Assembly: GCA_002315505.1 (NCBI GenBank)
Contig: DCGX01000046.1
Coordinates: forward strand, 1 to 56,097
Length of the DNA: 56,097 nucleotides
Direction of reading: 5' to 3'
From: Ruminococcaceae bacterium UBA1767
Lineage (GTDB): Bacteria > Bacillota > Clostridia > Oscillospirales > Acutalibacteraceae
Numbering within the stretch: the stretch's first letter is position 1; every line of letters begins with the position of its first letter. Positions 22,507 to 32,078 of the stretch are shown here, one piece after another. The translations under genes were made by a program, and so were the position numbers. The notes under the pieces are model-generated. The model did not search any database. It saw nothing but the letters and a program-made list of their open reading frames with translations, and was not told the origin of the DNA.

Positions 22507-24386
22507 TATACCATAAGGTCACATATCATATTGCTCAGCTCTGTTGGATTTTCAACTGAAAGTCCTTCAATGAGTCTAGCCTGTGCGTAGAGGATTTTTG
22601 CGTAATTTGCGGCCTTGTCCTTGTCGGTGCCGTACAAATCGCCGAGCTTGTCGGCAATCGGATGATTTGCATTGATTTCAAGAACAATGTTTGCCTTAAC
22701 CTTTTCTTCGTTTGCCGGCATTGCGTTGAGAGTCTTTTCCATCTCGAGTGAAACCTCACCCTCAGCTGTAAGACATACAGGATGATTTTTCAGCTTGTTT
22801 GTGAAGCGGACAGCGGTGATTTCTTCACCGATTGTTTCCTTGAGGAAATCAAGCATTTCCTTTCCGGTGTCATTCTTTTCCTTAAGCTCTTCCTTTTCTT
22901 CATCGGTGTCGAGGTCGATTCCGTCTGTGCAGATGTTCGCAAACTTCTTGCCGTCAAATTCGTTAAGCATCTTTATTGCAAACTCGTCAACATTCTGTGT
23001 GAAATAGAGAATTTCAAAGCCCTTGTCCTTAACAGCCTCAACCTGAGGAAGAAGGTCGATTTTTGCAACCGATTCGCCGCAGGCATAATAAATTGTGTCC
23101 TGGGATTCCTTCATTCTACCGACATACTCTTTAAGGGTTGTGAGCTTTTTCTCGTTTGAAGAATGGAACATAATGAGGTCGCTGAGCACATCATTTTTTG
23201 TACCATAGCTGTTGTAAAGACCGAATTTTAACTGCATTCCGAATGCTGTGAATACCTTTTCATAGGTGTCACGTGAATCCTTCATGAGCTTGACAAGCTC
23301 CGAATGAATCTTCTTTTCAAGGCTTTTTGCAATGAGCTTGAGCTGTGCATCGTGCTGAAGCATTTCACGGGAAATGTTGAGTGACAAGTCTTCGCTGTCA
23401 ACAAGTCCTTTTACAAAGCTGAAATAGTCGGGGAGCAGGTCGGCACATTTATCCATAATCAGCACGCCGTTAGAATAAAGCTGTAGGCCTTTTTCGTAAG
23501 ATTTTGTGTAGTAATCAAACGGAGCGTGACGTGGAATGTACAAAAGTGTATTGAACATAACCTGGCCTTCGATTTTTGTGTGAATAACCTTTGCAGGCTC
23601 TTCATAGTCGAAGAATTTTTCACGATAGAATGAGCTGTATTCGTCAGCGGTAACCTCATTCTTGTTCTTTTTCCAAAGTGGTACCATTGAATTGAGAGTG
23701 GCGGTTTCTGTAACTGTTTCGTACTCATCCTCAGTGCCTTCCTTAAGGTGGCTGTGCTGACAATCCATGGTGATAGGGTAGCGGATGTAGTCGGAATACT
23801 TTCTTACGATTTCACGGATTTTATATTCCTCAAGATACTGGTCGTAATCGTCATCATCTGTGTTTTCCTTGAGATAAAGAGTGATTACAGTACCATTTGT
23901 ATCCTTCTCGCACGGCTCTATTGTGTAGCCTTCAGCACCCTTTGATGTCCACTTGTTTGCTTCATCAGAGCCGAAAGCTTTGCTTACAACTTCAATCTTG
24001 TCGCTGACCATAAATGCGGAGTAGAAGCCGACACCGAACTGACCGATAATGTCAACATCTTCCTTTTTCTCGTTGTCATTTTTGAAGTCGAATGAACCGC
24101 TCTTTGCGATTGTTCCGAGATTTGTTTCAAGCTCGTCAGCGGTCATTCCGATACCGTTGTCCGTGATAACAAGTGTACGAGCTTCCTTGTCGGGACTGAT
24201 ATTGATTGTAAGGTCACTTCTGTTAAGTGCAAGATTTTCCTGCAGGGAATGGTAGTAGAGCTTGTCCATCGCATCACTTGCATTTGAGATAAGCTCACGA
24301 AGGAAAATTTCCTTGTGAGTGTAGATTGAGTTAATCATCATGTCAAGCAATTTCTTTGATTCTGCTTTGAATTGCTTCGTTCTCAT
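22506..24386 (-). CDS. htpG: Molecular chaperone HtpG (Hsp90)
   Basis: The product has 626 residues, the normal HtpG length. The start is ATG 24386 with AAGGTGAT upstream; an in-frame start 11 codons earlier overlaps the CIRCE element. The N-terminal GHKL ATPase domain shows HKEIFLRELISNASDAMDK, DNGIGMT and GQFGVGFYSAF. The middle domain has the catalytic arginine in SLNISREMLQHD. The C-terminal dimerisation domain ends the protein. A perfect CIRCE operator overlaps the transcript start, so HrcA should repress it, not the class III control known for Bacillus subtilis htpG. Confidence 0.96.
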   Translation of the reverse strand: MRTKQFKAESKKLLDMMINSIYTHKEIFLRELISNASDAMDKLYYHSLQENLALNRSDLTINISPDKEARTLVITDNGIGMTADELETNLGTIAKSGSFDFKNDNEKKEDVDIIGQFGVGFYSAFMVSDKIEVVSKAFGSDEANKWTSKGAEGYTIEPCEKDTNGTVITLYLKENTDDDDYDQYLEEYKIREIVRKYSDYIRYPITMDCQHSHLKEGTEDEYETVTETATLNSMVPLWKKNKNEVTADEYSSFYREKFFDYEEPAKVIHTKIEGQVMFNTLLYIPRHAPFDYYTKSYEKGLQLYSNGVLIMDKCADLLPDYFSFVKGLVDSEDLSLNISREMLQHDAQLKLIAKSLEKKIHSELVKLMKDSRDTYEKVFTAFGMQLKFGLYNSYGTKNDVLSDLIMFHSSNEKKLTTLKEYVGRMKESQDTIYYACGESVAKIDLLPQVEAVKDKGFEILYFTQNVDEFAIKMLNEFDGKKFANICTDGIDLDTDEEKEELKEKNDTGKEMLDFLKETIGEEITAVRFTNKLKNHPVCLTAEGEVSLEMEKTLNAMPANEEKVKANIVLEINANHPIADKLGDLYGTDKDKAANYAKILYAQARLIEGLSVENPTELSNMICDLMV

Positions 24387-24412
24387 ATATATCACCTTGT
24401 AATAAATGAAAT

Positions 24413-24439
24413 TTAGCACTCTTAATTCAAGAGTGCTAA
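24413..24439 (-). promoter_or_regulatory. CIRCE operator (HrcA binding site)
   Basis: TTAGCACTC, nine bases (TTAATTCAA), then GAGTGCTAA is the exact CIRCE inverted repeat. It lies directly downstream of the -10 box of the htpG promoter. Confidence 0.95.
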
Positions 24440-24442
24440 ATC

Positions 24443-24471
24443 AGTATAATCCATTATTTACATTTTTTCAA
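24443..24471 (-). promoter_or_regulatory. htpG promoter
   Basis: On the minus strand -35 TTGAAA (24466-24471) and -10 TATACT (24443-24448) have a 17-nt spacer. The CIRCE element begins 4 nt after the -10. Confidence 0.8.
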
Positions 24472-24505
24472 GTGTTAAATGAAATAATTAACAATTTCGT
24501 AATAA

Positions 24506-26140
24506 TTATTTCTTGTAGTTACGAAGAATCTTAAGGGTTGTGGTCTTCGGGAATTCCTCATCTCTTACCTTGACTTTTGCAACCTGCTTGTACATCGGCA
24601 TCTTCTTGTTGATTTCGTTAACATCGTTCCTGATTCTGTCCTTTGCATCCGGAGTGTTAACTGTATCAAGGAAGAATTCTGCTGTAATATAGCCGTTTTC
24701 GTCGCTTACGATAACTTCCTTAACGTATTCAATCGTTGAGAGCTTGTCCTCAATTTCCTCGGGTGAAACATTCTTGCCGTTGCTGAGAATGATAAGATTC
24801 TTCTTTCTTCCACGGAAGAAGAGGAAGCCGTCCTCGTCAATGTATCCGTAGTCACCTGTCTTGAACCATTCGCCGTCAAATACTTCTGCAGTAGCTTCGG
24901 GGTCGTTGTAGTAACCCTTCATAACATTTGTACCACGAACAAGGATTTCGCCAACGCCATCCTCGTCGGGTTCGTCAATCTTGATTTCATTACAATCAAG
25001 AGGAATACCTGCGCTACCGAATTTGAAGTTTTCAAGACGATTACAGGTAACAGCAGGAGAGCACTCTGTGATACCATAACCGTTAATAATCTGAATACCG
25101 AAATCGTACATACCTTTTTCGTATTTTTCGTCAAGATATGCGCCACCGCAAACAATCATTTCAAGCTCTCCGCCGAGACCGTCGATAATCTGCTTGAAGA
25201 TTTTTCTTCTGCGGTCAATACCGAATTTCATGAGAGTGTTGCTGATTTTAAGACCTTTTTTGAGAATGTCTTCTCTGCCTTGCTTTGAAGCAGTGTACCA
25301 TACCTTTTTGTAGATGGTTTCAACTGCGAGAGGAACACCGGCAAAATTCTGTGGATGATACTCTGCAAGGTCTTTCTGAATGTCCTTAAGACTTCTGCAG
25401 ATGAATCCCCATTCTGTAAGCAATGTGCCTGAGAACAAAGCACTTACCCATGAGAAGCAGTGGTGAAGAGGTAAGAAACCGATTGCGTGTCCGCCTGTGA
25501 GAGCACGACAGGATGAGCAAACACCTGAAGCAACATTCTTCTGAGTGAGCATAACACCCTTGCTTTTTCCTGTTGTACCTGATGTGTAAACGATGAATGC
25601 AAGGTCATCGGGGAGAACCTCGTCATTTATGTAATAATCTGCACCGTCTTCGATAGCCTTGTGACCCTCTGCAACTAAGTCATAGAAATCCTCGATGAGA
25701 ATATATTTCTCAATCACAACACCATCGGTCTTTTTCATAAGCTCGATAACAGGCTCGAATTCCTTGCTGTAGTAAATAGCGTTACATTCGCTTCTGACCA
25801 TAAGGTCTGCAATATCTTCACCGGGGAGCTTCGGGTCAAGAGGAATTGCTGTCATCTTACCTGTGATAATTGAATAATAGCAAGCAACCCAATAGTAGCT
25901 GTTCTCGCTGAGGATAGCTACTTTTTTGCCTCTCATGCCGTACTTATAAAGATACTGACCTAAGCCTGTTGTATCGTGGAAAACCTGATTGAATGTCTTT
26001 GTTTCAACCTCATTGTTGAAATTGTAGAACATATATTGCTTTTTGTCTTTGCCATGCTCAGCACCGTATGTAACAATGCCTTTAACAGTGTCTATTTCGG
26101 GGAAAGTGCCGTATTTCTTATACTTAACCTTAGTTTTCAT
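24506..26140 (-). CDS. AMP-binding acyl-CoA synthetase-like ligase
   Basis: The product has 544 residues, the usual length for long-chain fatty acid or aryl-CoA ligases. The P-loop motif YTSGTTGKSKGVML is at 185-198, INGYGITECSPA near 366-378, the aspartate motif FKTGDYGYIDEDG near 420, and the C-terminal catalytic lysine in TTTLKILRN. The enzyme would activate a carboxylate to an acyl-adenylate and then a thioester. No signal peptide or membrane helix is visible. The gene stands alone between htpG and the divergently read mraZ cluster. The substrate cannot be read from sequence; fatty-acid activation is most likely. Confidence 0.85.
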   Translation of the reverse strand: MKTKVKYKKYGTFPEIDTVKGIVTYGAEHGKDKKQYMFYNFNNEVETKTFNQVFHDTTGLGQYLYKYGMRGKKVAILSENSYYWVACYYSIITGKMTAIPLDPKLPGEDIADLMVRSECNAIYYSKEFEPVIELMKKTDGVVIEKYILIEDFYDLVAEGHKAIEDGADYYINDEVLPDDLAFIVYTSGTTGKSKGVMLTQKNVASGVCSSCRALTGGHAIGFLPLHHCFSWVSALFSGTLLTEWGFICRSLKDIQKDLAEYHPQNFAGVPLAVETIYKKVWYTASKQGREDILKKGLKISNTLMKFGIDRRRKIFKQIIDGLGGELEMIVCGGAYLDEKYEKGMYDFGIQIINGYGITECSPAVTCNRLENFKFGSAGIPLDCNEIKIDEPDEDGVGEILVRGTNVMKGYYNDPEATAEVFDGEWFKTGDYGYIDEDGFLFFRGRKKNLIILSNGKNVSPEEIEDKLSTIEYVKEVIVSDENGYITAEFFLDTVNTPDAKDRIRNDVNEINKKMPMYKQVAKVKVRDEEFPKTTTLKILRNYKK

Positions 26141-26245
26141 ATTTCCATACCTTTCACAACGTAATTGTAGAAATTATATCACAAATAAATCGGAAATTCA
26201 ACAGTTTATTTGAACAATAAAATTCGTGAAATCGTAAAAAAGCTC

Positions 26246-26273
26246 TTGACAATTCCCATACATATAGTATAAT
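26246..26273 (+). promoter_or_regulatory. Promoter of the mraZ division and cell-wall cluster
   Basis: TTGACA (26246-26251) and TATAAT (26268-26273) are both consensus, with a 16-nt spacer. MraZ usually represses its own promoter through short repeats just downstream; I do not see clear repeats here. Confidence 0.8.
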
Positions 26274-26348
26274 AAAAATGCATTGTGGAAGAAAATCCTT
26301 AATAATCCCATAAAAGGGAGCGAAATTTTTAAAAAGGAGGCAAAAATC

Positions 26349-26765
26349 ATGCGTTTTGCAGGTGAATTTGAGAGAACTCTTGATGCAAAAAACAGAATAG
26401 TAATGCCTCCGAAGCTGAAAAATTGTCTTGAAGACGGAAAATTCGTTCTTTGCTGTATGCCGAGCGAGAACTTTATAAGAGTATATAAGGTTGACGATTG
26501 GGACGAATTGACCGATAAGCATCTGTTCATTGATGACGGGGTTGATAGAACGGCACTTCAGAGATATGTTTTCCACAACAGTGAGAACTGCGAGCTTGAT
26601 GCACAGAACAGATTTGCACTTCTGCCTAAGTTTATCGAGCGTGCAGGGATTCAGAGAGATATAGTCTTAATCGGTGTAGGCAAAAGAGCTGAAATCTGGG
26701 CTAAGGAAAAGTATGAGCAGGATGTTGTAAGCTATGAGGCTCAGCCGATAGTAATTCCGTTCTGA
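26349..26765 (+). CDS. mraZ: Transcriptional regulator and division-cluster protein MraZ
   Basis: The product has 138 residues from ATG 26349, which follows AAAAAGGAGG. The two AbrB-like halves each carry the DxxxR signature, DAKNRIVMP (residues 13-21) and DAQNRFALL. MraZ forms ring oligomers and binds repeats at its own promoter, controlling the cluster it heads. The stop shares one base with the rsmH start (TGATG), giving translational coupling. Confidence 0.94.
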   Translation: MRFAGEFERTLDAKNRIVMPPKLKNCLEDGKFVLCCMPSENFIRVYKVDDWDELTDKHLFIDDGVDRTALQRYVFHNSENCELDAQNRFALLPKFIERAGIQRDIVLIGVGKRAEIWAKEKYEQDVVSYEAQPIVIPF

Positions 26766-27688
26766 TGAGCGAATTTAAACATATTCCCGTATTATTTAAC
26801 GAAACGATAGATGCACTTAATATAAAGCCTGACGGAATATATGTTGACTGTACCGCAGGCGGTGGAGGTCATAGTAGTGCGGTGCTTGAAAGACTTACGA
26901 CAGGCAGACTAATTGCGATTGACCAGGACCCTGAAGCGATAGAAAATCTGGAAAGACGCTTTGCCGACGATGACCGGGTTACGATAGTTCATGATAACTT
27001 CGTAAACATTGCGACAATGCTTTCAAACCTCGGAATTGTCGGTGTCGATGGCGTGATGGCGGACTTGGGCGTTAGTTCACATCAGCTTGACACCGATGAA
27101 CGAGGCTTCTCGTTTCACAAGGACGCACCGCTTGATATGCGAATGAGCATGGAGGGCATGAGTGCCGCAGATTTTGTAAACAACGCATCTCAGCAGGAGC
27201 TGCAAAAGGTAATATACAATTACGGCGAAGAGAAGTTTGCTTCATCCATAGCAAGAAATATTGTTAAGGCGAGAGCCGAAAAACCTATAGAAACCACATT
27301 TGAGCTTGTTGATATAATCAAGAAATCAATGCCGATGAAGGCAAAGCGTGACGGTCATCCCGCACGAAAAACCTTCCAGGCAATAAGAATAGAGGTCAAT
27401 GGTGAGCTGGACAAGCTCGACAGGGCACTGGATAGTATGTTTGATGTGCTGAATCCCGGCGGAAGGCTTGCCGTGATTACATTCCATTCACTTGAAGACC
27501 GGATAGTAAAGAAGAGATTTGCATCGTTCTGCGAGGGATGCACCTGTCCGCCGGATTTTCCCGTATGTGTATGCGGAAAAACTCCAAGAGGAAAATTGCC
27601 GTTCAAATCAATTTCTCCTAAGGTAACGGAAATTGAAGAGAACTTCAGAGCACACAGCTCAAGATTAAGAGCGGTTGAAAAATTATAA
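26765..27688 (+). CDS. rsmH: 16S rRNA (cytosine-1402-N4)-methyltransferase RsmH
   Basis: The product has 307 residues. It begins HIPVLFNETIDAL, the family start, then the SAM-binding motif DCTAGGGGHSSAVL, IAIDQDPEA, DGVMADLGVSSHQLD and the helical insert. It ends with the conserved KSISPKVTEIEEN and RAHSSRLRAVEK. It methylates C1402 in the ribosomal P site. It is coupled to mraZ as in most bacteria. Confidence 0.96.
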   Translation: MSEFKHIPVLFNETIDALNIKPDGIYVDCTAGGGGHSSAVLERLTTGRLIAIDQDPEAIENLERRFADDDRVTIVHDNFVNIATMLSNLGIVGVDGVMADLGVSSHQLDTDERGFSFHKDAPLDMRMSMEGMSAADFVNNASQQELQKVIYNYGEEKFASSIARNIVKARAEKPIETTFELVDIIKKSMPMKAKRDGHPARKTFQAIRIEVNGELDKLDRALDSMFDVLNPGGRLAVITFHSLEDRIVKKRFASFCEGCTCPPDFPVCVCGKTPRGKLPFKSISPKVTEIEENFRAHSSRLRAVEKL

Positions 27689-27721
27689 CAAAGAAGTTTA
27701 AGACAGAGGGGAGCGACAACA

Positions 27722-28183
27722 GTGGCTGATATGAATGAAAATCTTGCATTGGATTTAGATTTGTTTGATAACACAAAAAACGGATATGTTCCAGAGGCTA
27801 AGAAAAGAAAAAAACTTGAGGTTCCCGAGCTTTTTGCAGTCAAGCCTGCAACCCAGTCAGATATACAGGCTGAAATAAAGTCAAGCAGAAGAGCCGCATT
27901 GAAAACAAGTGTTGTGGCTTTGGCTTTTTTGATAATATTAGGCTCATTTATTTACGGAAGAGTAGTTCTTACTGAATATCAGATGCAGCTTAATGAGCAA
28001 AAGCAGGTGCTTGAGCTTGCACAGAGCGAAAACGTACGACTTCAGATGAAATTTAATTCTATGATGTCGATGGATAAGATTGAAGAATATGCACAGTCCG
28101 AGCTTGGTATGGTAAAACGTGAGAATTACCAGGTCAGCTACTTTGATATATCGAGTGAAGACGGTGCCGGAAATATTCAATAG
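27722..28183 (+). CDS. ftsL: FtsL-like division protein
   Basis: The product has 153 residues. A GTG start at 27722 sits 9 nt after GGGGAG; an ATG three codons later is too far away. A charged cytoplasmic part of about 60 residues is followed by one membrane helix (ALKTSVVALAFLIILGSFIYG), then a heptad-rich coiled coil of about 60 residues (YQMQLNEQKQVLELAQSENV). This is the FtsL/DivIC bitopic layout. It lies between rsmH and the transpeptidase gene, the fixed place of ftsL. It would form the FtsQLB complex with the protein at 38228. Sequence identity in this family is low, so the call rests on topology and position. Confidence 0.8.
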   Translation: MADMNENLALDLDLFDNTKNGYVPEAKKRKKLEVPELFAVKPATQSDIQAEIKSSRRAALKTSVVALAFLIILGSFIYGRVVLTEYQMQLNEQKQVLELAQSENVRLQMKFNSMMSMDKIEEYAQSELGMVKRENYQVSYFDISSEDGAGNIQ

Positions 28184-28236
28184 AGGCATTATGAATAGTA
28201 CAAGATATACACTCATAAATTTAATATGAAAAATAA

Positions 28237-28261
28237 AAGGGCGGATTTTATATCTGCCCTT
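28237..28261 (+). other. Hairpin between ftsL and the transpeptidase gene
   Basis: AAGGGC (28237-28242) pairs with GCCCTT (28256-28261) with an inner GAT-ATC stem. No T-run follows. It may be an RNA processing site or weak attenuator inside the operon. Confidence 0.35.
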
Positions 28262-28311
28262 AGAGTGATTTTATAGAGAGCTTTATTTAATGGCGGAAAG
28301 GACTGAATTTT

Positions 28312-30594
28312 GTGAATAACGGCTTAAAAAGATGGCTGAAGCCTAAAAAAATAATAATGAAAAATCTTCAGAAAAGAGCATATTTAATAATTGCCATTAT
28401 TATGGTCTTTGGCTTTTTGTGGTCGTTTTACGGTCTTTTCTATGCTCAGATAATAAAAGGCGATTTCTTTAAAACCAAGGCTCAGACTCAACAGCTGAGC
28501 GATACAACAATCACCGCCGAAAGAGGAAAAATCTATGACAGAAATATGACGGTGCTGGCACAGAGTGCAACTGCGTGGAAGGTTTCGCTTAATGCTGAGG
28601 GCTTTTCAAAGCTCCCGAAGGACGTTCAGGAAACCGTTTTTACAAATCTTGAAAGCATTCTCGGTCTCAGTCGTGAAACACTTGAGGAGAAGGCTTCCTA
28701 CAGCTCTTATAACAGCGTTTCTCTCAAGACAAAAATTGAGAAGGACGTCAAGGATAAGCTCAATGAATTTCTTAAGGGTACATTTAAAAATGCCGACGGA
28801 AAAACACAGAGCTACAACTCAATTGTTATGATTGACGAGGATGTTAAGAGATACTACCCGTATTCCACACTTGCATCACAGATTATCGGCTTTACGGGTA
28901 CGGATAATTCGGGACTTTCGGGTCTTGAATCTTACTACAATACGGAGCTGACAGGTGTTGACGGCAGAGTTATTTCCGCTCGTGCAAATTCTTCAACGGC
29001 ACAGGATATTGACTATAAATCCGTTTACGAGGCCAAGCAGGGAACAAGCCTTGTTCTCACGATTGACGAAACGATTCAGAGATATCTCGAAAATGCACTT
29101 GCGGATTGCTACGAAACGAGCAAATGCAAAAGCTGTTACGGCATCGTTATGGATGTTAAGACAGGCGGAATTCTCGCAATGTCAACACAGGCGGATTATG
29201 ATTTGAATGACCCGTATTCCGTGCTTGACGAAAGAACACTTGAAAATCTTGCAAAGATTGAGAATGAGGAAGAGCGCAAAACCGCCACACAGGAGGCTAT
29301 GTACTCTCAGTGGAATAACAAGGCAATCACGGATATGTATGAGCCGGGCTCTGTTTTCAAGGTAATCACTATGGCGGCAGGACTTGAGGAAAATGCCGTG
29401 AAATACGATGAAACGTTTAATTGTACGGGTAATATTACGATTGCCGACAGACTTTACTACTGTCATAATCATTCGGGTCACGGAACTGAAACTCTTACAC
29501 AGGGACTTATGAATTCATGTAACCCGTACTTTATCACAATCGGTCAGAGACTCGGTGTTGATACCTTCAATAAATATTTTGAGGCATTTGGCTTTACTGA
29601 AAAAACAGGCATTGATTTGCCCGGCGAAGTCAGTCCTAAAAAGGGTATCACGTATTTCGACAAGGACACAATGACGTCAGTAAACCTTGCCAGCTCCTCG
29701 TTCGGTCAGTCGTTCCAGGTTTCGGCGATTCAGATGCTGACAGCAATCAATGCAGTTGCAAACGACGGTAAGCTCATGCAGCCGTACATTGTTTCAAAAA
29801 CACTTGATAACAGCGGAAACGTTGTTTCACAGACGACACCGACGGTAAAAAGACAAGTTATTTCGGAATCCACAGCAGAGAAAATTCTTGCCTCGATGGA
29901 GGAAACATCAAAGGATGGTACCGCACGTAACTCTTATGTTTCGGGCTACCACGTTGCAGGTAAGACGGGCACTTCGGATAAGCTTAATAACTACGGTCAG
30001 TATATCGCTTCATTTGCAGGCTGTGCCCCGTCAAACGATCCCGAAATTTCAATAATTATAGTTGTTGACGAGCCTCAGGGAGCAACAGGCGGTGGTGCGG
30101 TTGCAGCACCTGTTGCGGCAGAGGTTATTGAAAATACACTTACTTATCTCAATCTGGAAAGACAGTATAATGATTCGGAAAAGGCATTGCTTGATATCAA
30201 GGTTCCGAATGTTATAGAAAATGATGTTTCACAGGCAAGTTCACAGCTTTCAGACGAAGGCTTCAGCGTTAAGGTAATCGGTGAGGGCGGAACAGTTGTT
30301 TCGCAGATGCCTGCATACGGACAGTACATTCCGCAGGGAGGTATAGTTGTTCTGTATACGGACAAAACATCGAAAAAATCAAAGACAACGGTTCCTGATT
30401 TTACAAATATGTCGGTCACAGAGGCGAACGATGCAGCTATTGAATCGGGAATTAATATAAAGGTTGCGGGTAATTCGATTTCAAGTACAGGTCTTCAGGC
30501 TTACAGACAAAGTATTCCTGCCGGCAGTGAAATTGAATACGGTTCAACAATAACGGTTTATTTCCGTACAACAACCGGCGTTGATGACCATTAA
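28312..30594 (+). CDS. ftsI: Class B penicillin-binding protein with two PASTA domains (FtsI/SpoVD type)
   Basis: The product has 760 residues and starts at GTG with GGAAAGGA upstream. One membrane helix (about 24-45) is followed by the dimerisation domain with RGKIYDRN. The transpeptidase domain has S347-x-x-K350 in EPGSVFKV, SCN at 402-404, and KTG at 551-553. Two C-terminal PASTA domains (about 618-685 and 686-755) complete the SpoVD-like form. It cross-links septal peptidoglycan and partners with FtsW at 34518. PBP2B and SpoVD share this layout, so the division and sporulation roles cannot be separated from sequence alone. Confidence 0.93.
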   Translation: MNNGLKRWLKPKKIIMKNLQKRAYLIIAIIMVFGFLWSFYGLFYAQIIKGDFFKTKAQTQQLSDTTITAERGKIYDRNMTVLAQSATAWKVSLNAEGFSKLPKDVQETVFTNLESILGLSRETLEEKASYSSYNSVSLKTKIEKDVKDKLNEFLKGTFKNADGKTQSYNSIVMIDEDVKRYYPYSTLASQIIGFTGTDNSGLSGLESYYNTELTGVDGRVISARANSSTAQDIDYKSVYEAKQGTSLVLTIDETIQRYLENALADCYETSKCKSCYGIVMDVKTGGILAMSTQADYDLNDPYSVLDERTLENLAKIENEEERKTATQEAMYSQWNNKAITDMYEPGSVFKVITMAAGLEENAVKYDETFNCTGNITIADRLYYCHNHSGHGTETLTQGLMNSCNPYFITIGQRLGVDTFNKYFEAFGFTEKTGIDLPGEVSPKKGITYFDKDTMTSVNLASSSFGQSFQVSAIQMLTAINAVANDGKLMQPYIVSKTLDNSGNVVSQTTPTVKRQVISESTAEKILASMEETSKDGTARNSYVSGYHVAGKTGTSDKLNNYGQYIASFAGCAPSNDPEISIIIVVDEPQGATGGGAVAAPVAAEVIENTLTYLNLERQYNDSEKALLDIKVPNVIENDVSQASSQLSDEGFSVKVIGEGGTVVSQMPAYGQYIPQGGIVVLYTDKTSKKSKTTVPDFTNMSVTEANDAAIESGINIKVAGNSISSTGLQAYRQSIPAGSEIEYGSTITVYFRTTTGVDDH

Positions 30595-30640
30595 GGCGAT
30601 ACTGAGGATGTGAAAGCAGAAAATTTCGGAGGCGTTTTGA

Positions 30641-32077
30641 ATGAAGCTGAGAGCTTTGTTACAGGATGTTGAAACAAATAGCTTTTACATAGCTACACAG
30701 GAAGTAACAAATATAACGGACGACATTAACAAGGTCAGGCATTCGGGAGTGTTTGTCTGTATCAGCGGAAGTCATACGGACGGACACAGCTTTGCTCATA
30801 AAGCACTTGAAAAGGGTGCTGTTGCAGTAATCTGTGAGCGTGAAATGCAGTGCGACGGATGTATAGTTGTCGAAGATTCAAGAAAAGCCTATGCCACAAT
30901 CTGTGCAAATTTCTACGGAAATTGCCACAAAAAAATGAGCATGATAGGCATAACGGGAACTAACGGCAAGACTACAACCTCGTACATTCTGAAAAAGCTG
31001 CTTGAGGATGGCGGCTACCGTGTCGGGTTAATCGGGACAGTTAATGTCATTATCGGCAATGAACAGTATCCTGCCGACTTGACTACACCGAATCCGGCGG
31101 ATTTGCATCGGTATCTTATGATGATGAGCATTGCAGGCTGTGATGTCTGCATTATGGAAGCTTCATCGCAGGCACTATCTCAAATGAGAGTGTACGGCAT
31201 TGATTTTCGTATCGGAGTGTTTACGAATCTTTCGCCCGAGCATCTTGACTACCATAAAACAATGGATGCTTACGCAGACGCAAAGGCAGTTTTGATGAAA
31301 AACAGCTCGGTTTGTGTAGTAAATGAGGACGATGGTTTTTCTGAAAAACTGAAGGAAAGCGCAAAAGGAAAAATCGTAACCTACGCAATAAAAAACAAGG
31401 CGGATATTACCGCACACAATATAAGGCAGACTGCTGACGGAGTGTCTTACTCACTTAAAATCGGTGACGAGGCCTATAACATTAATTTTGACAGTATGGG
31501 CATTTTCTCTGTTTATAATTCGATGGCGGCGCTTGCTGTATCAGAAATTATGGGTGTTGACACAGGCAGGGCGATTCGCTCGCTCAGCCGGTTTGACGGC
31601 ATCAGCGGACGTATGGAAAAGGTGCAGAATTCGTTTGGAATAAACGTGATTATCGACTTTGCACATACACCTGCTTCACTTGAAAATGCAATCACAACAC
31701 TGAAAAGCGTGTACAACGGAAAAATAATAACCGTTTTCGGCTGCGGCGGTGACAGGGATAAATCCAAGAGGGAACTTATGGGAAAAATCGCCTGCGAAAA
31801 TTCCGATACTGTATTTATCACATCGGATAACCCGAGAACGGAAAAGCCGGAAGAAATAATAAATGATATAACGAAGGACTTAAGCTGTAAAAATTATTTT
31901 AAAATTACAGACAGAACGCTTGCAATCAAATCGGCATTGTATTCAGCGAGGGCAGGTGATACCGTACTTATTGCAGGCAAAGGTCATGAAAAATATCAGA
32001 TTATCGGTACACAAAAGATATACTATAATGAAAGAGAAATAATAAAAAAGCTCTTAGAGGACAAAGCGAGGTTTTAA
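30641..32077 (+). CDS. murE: UDP-MurNAc-tripeptide synthetase MurE (meso-diaminopimelate type)
   Basis: The product has 478 residues. The ATP loop is GITGTNGKTTTS (103-114). The carbamylated-lysine region and the C-terminal motif DNPR (396-399) are in place. DNPR is the marker for enzymes that add meso-diaminopimelate, so this organism likely has A1gamma-type peptidoglycan. The start has GGAGG at a good distance. It is separated from murF by 1 nt. Confidence 0.95.
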   Translation: MKLRALLQDVETNSFYIATQEVTNITDDINKVRHSGVFVCISGSHTDGHSFAHKALEKGAVAVICEREMQCDGCIVVEDSRKAYATICANFYGNCHKKMSMIGITGTNGKTTTSYILKKLLEDGGYRVGLIGTVNVIIGNEQYPADLTTPNPADLHRYLMMMSIAGCDVCIMEASSQALSQMRVYGIDFRIGVFTNLSPEHLDYHKTMDAYADAKAVLMKNSSVCVVNEDDGFSEKLKESAKGKIVTYAIKNKADITAHNIRQTADGVSYSLKIGDEAYNINFDSMGIFSVYNSMAALAVSEIMGVDTGRAIRSLSRFDGISGRMEKVQNSFGINVIIDFAHTPASLENAITTLKSVYNGKIITVFGCGGDRDKSKRELMGKIACENSDTVFITSDNPRTEKPEEIINDITKDLSCKNYFKITDRTLAIKSALYSARAGDTVLIAGKGHEKYQIIGTQKIYYNEREIIKKLLEDKARF

Positions 32078-32078
32078 A

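Noticed and set aside
24481..24512. AT-rich inverted repeat GAAATAATTA/TAATTATTTC at the end of the acyl-CoA synthetase-like gene
   Set aside because: It overlaps the stop codon, has no GC pairs in its stem and no T-run; too weak to call a terminator.
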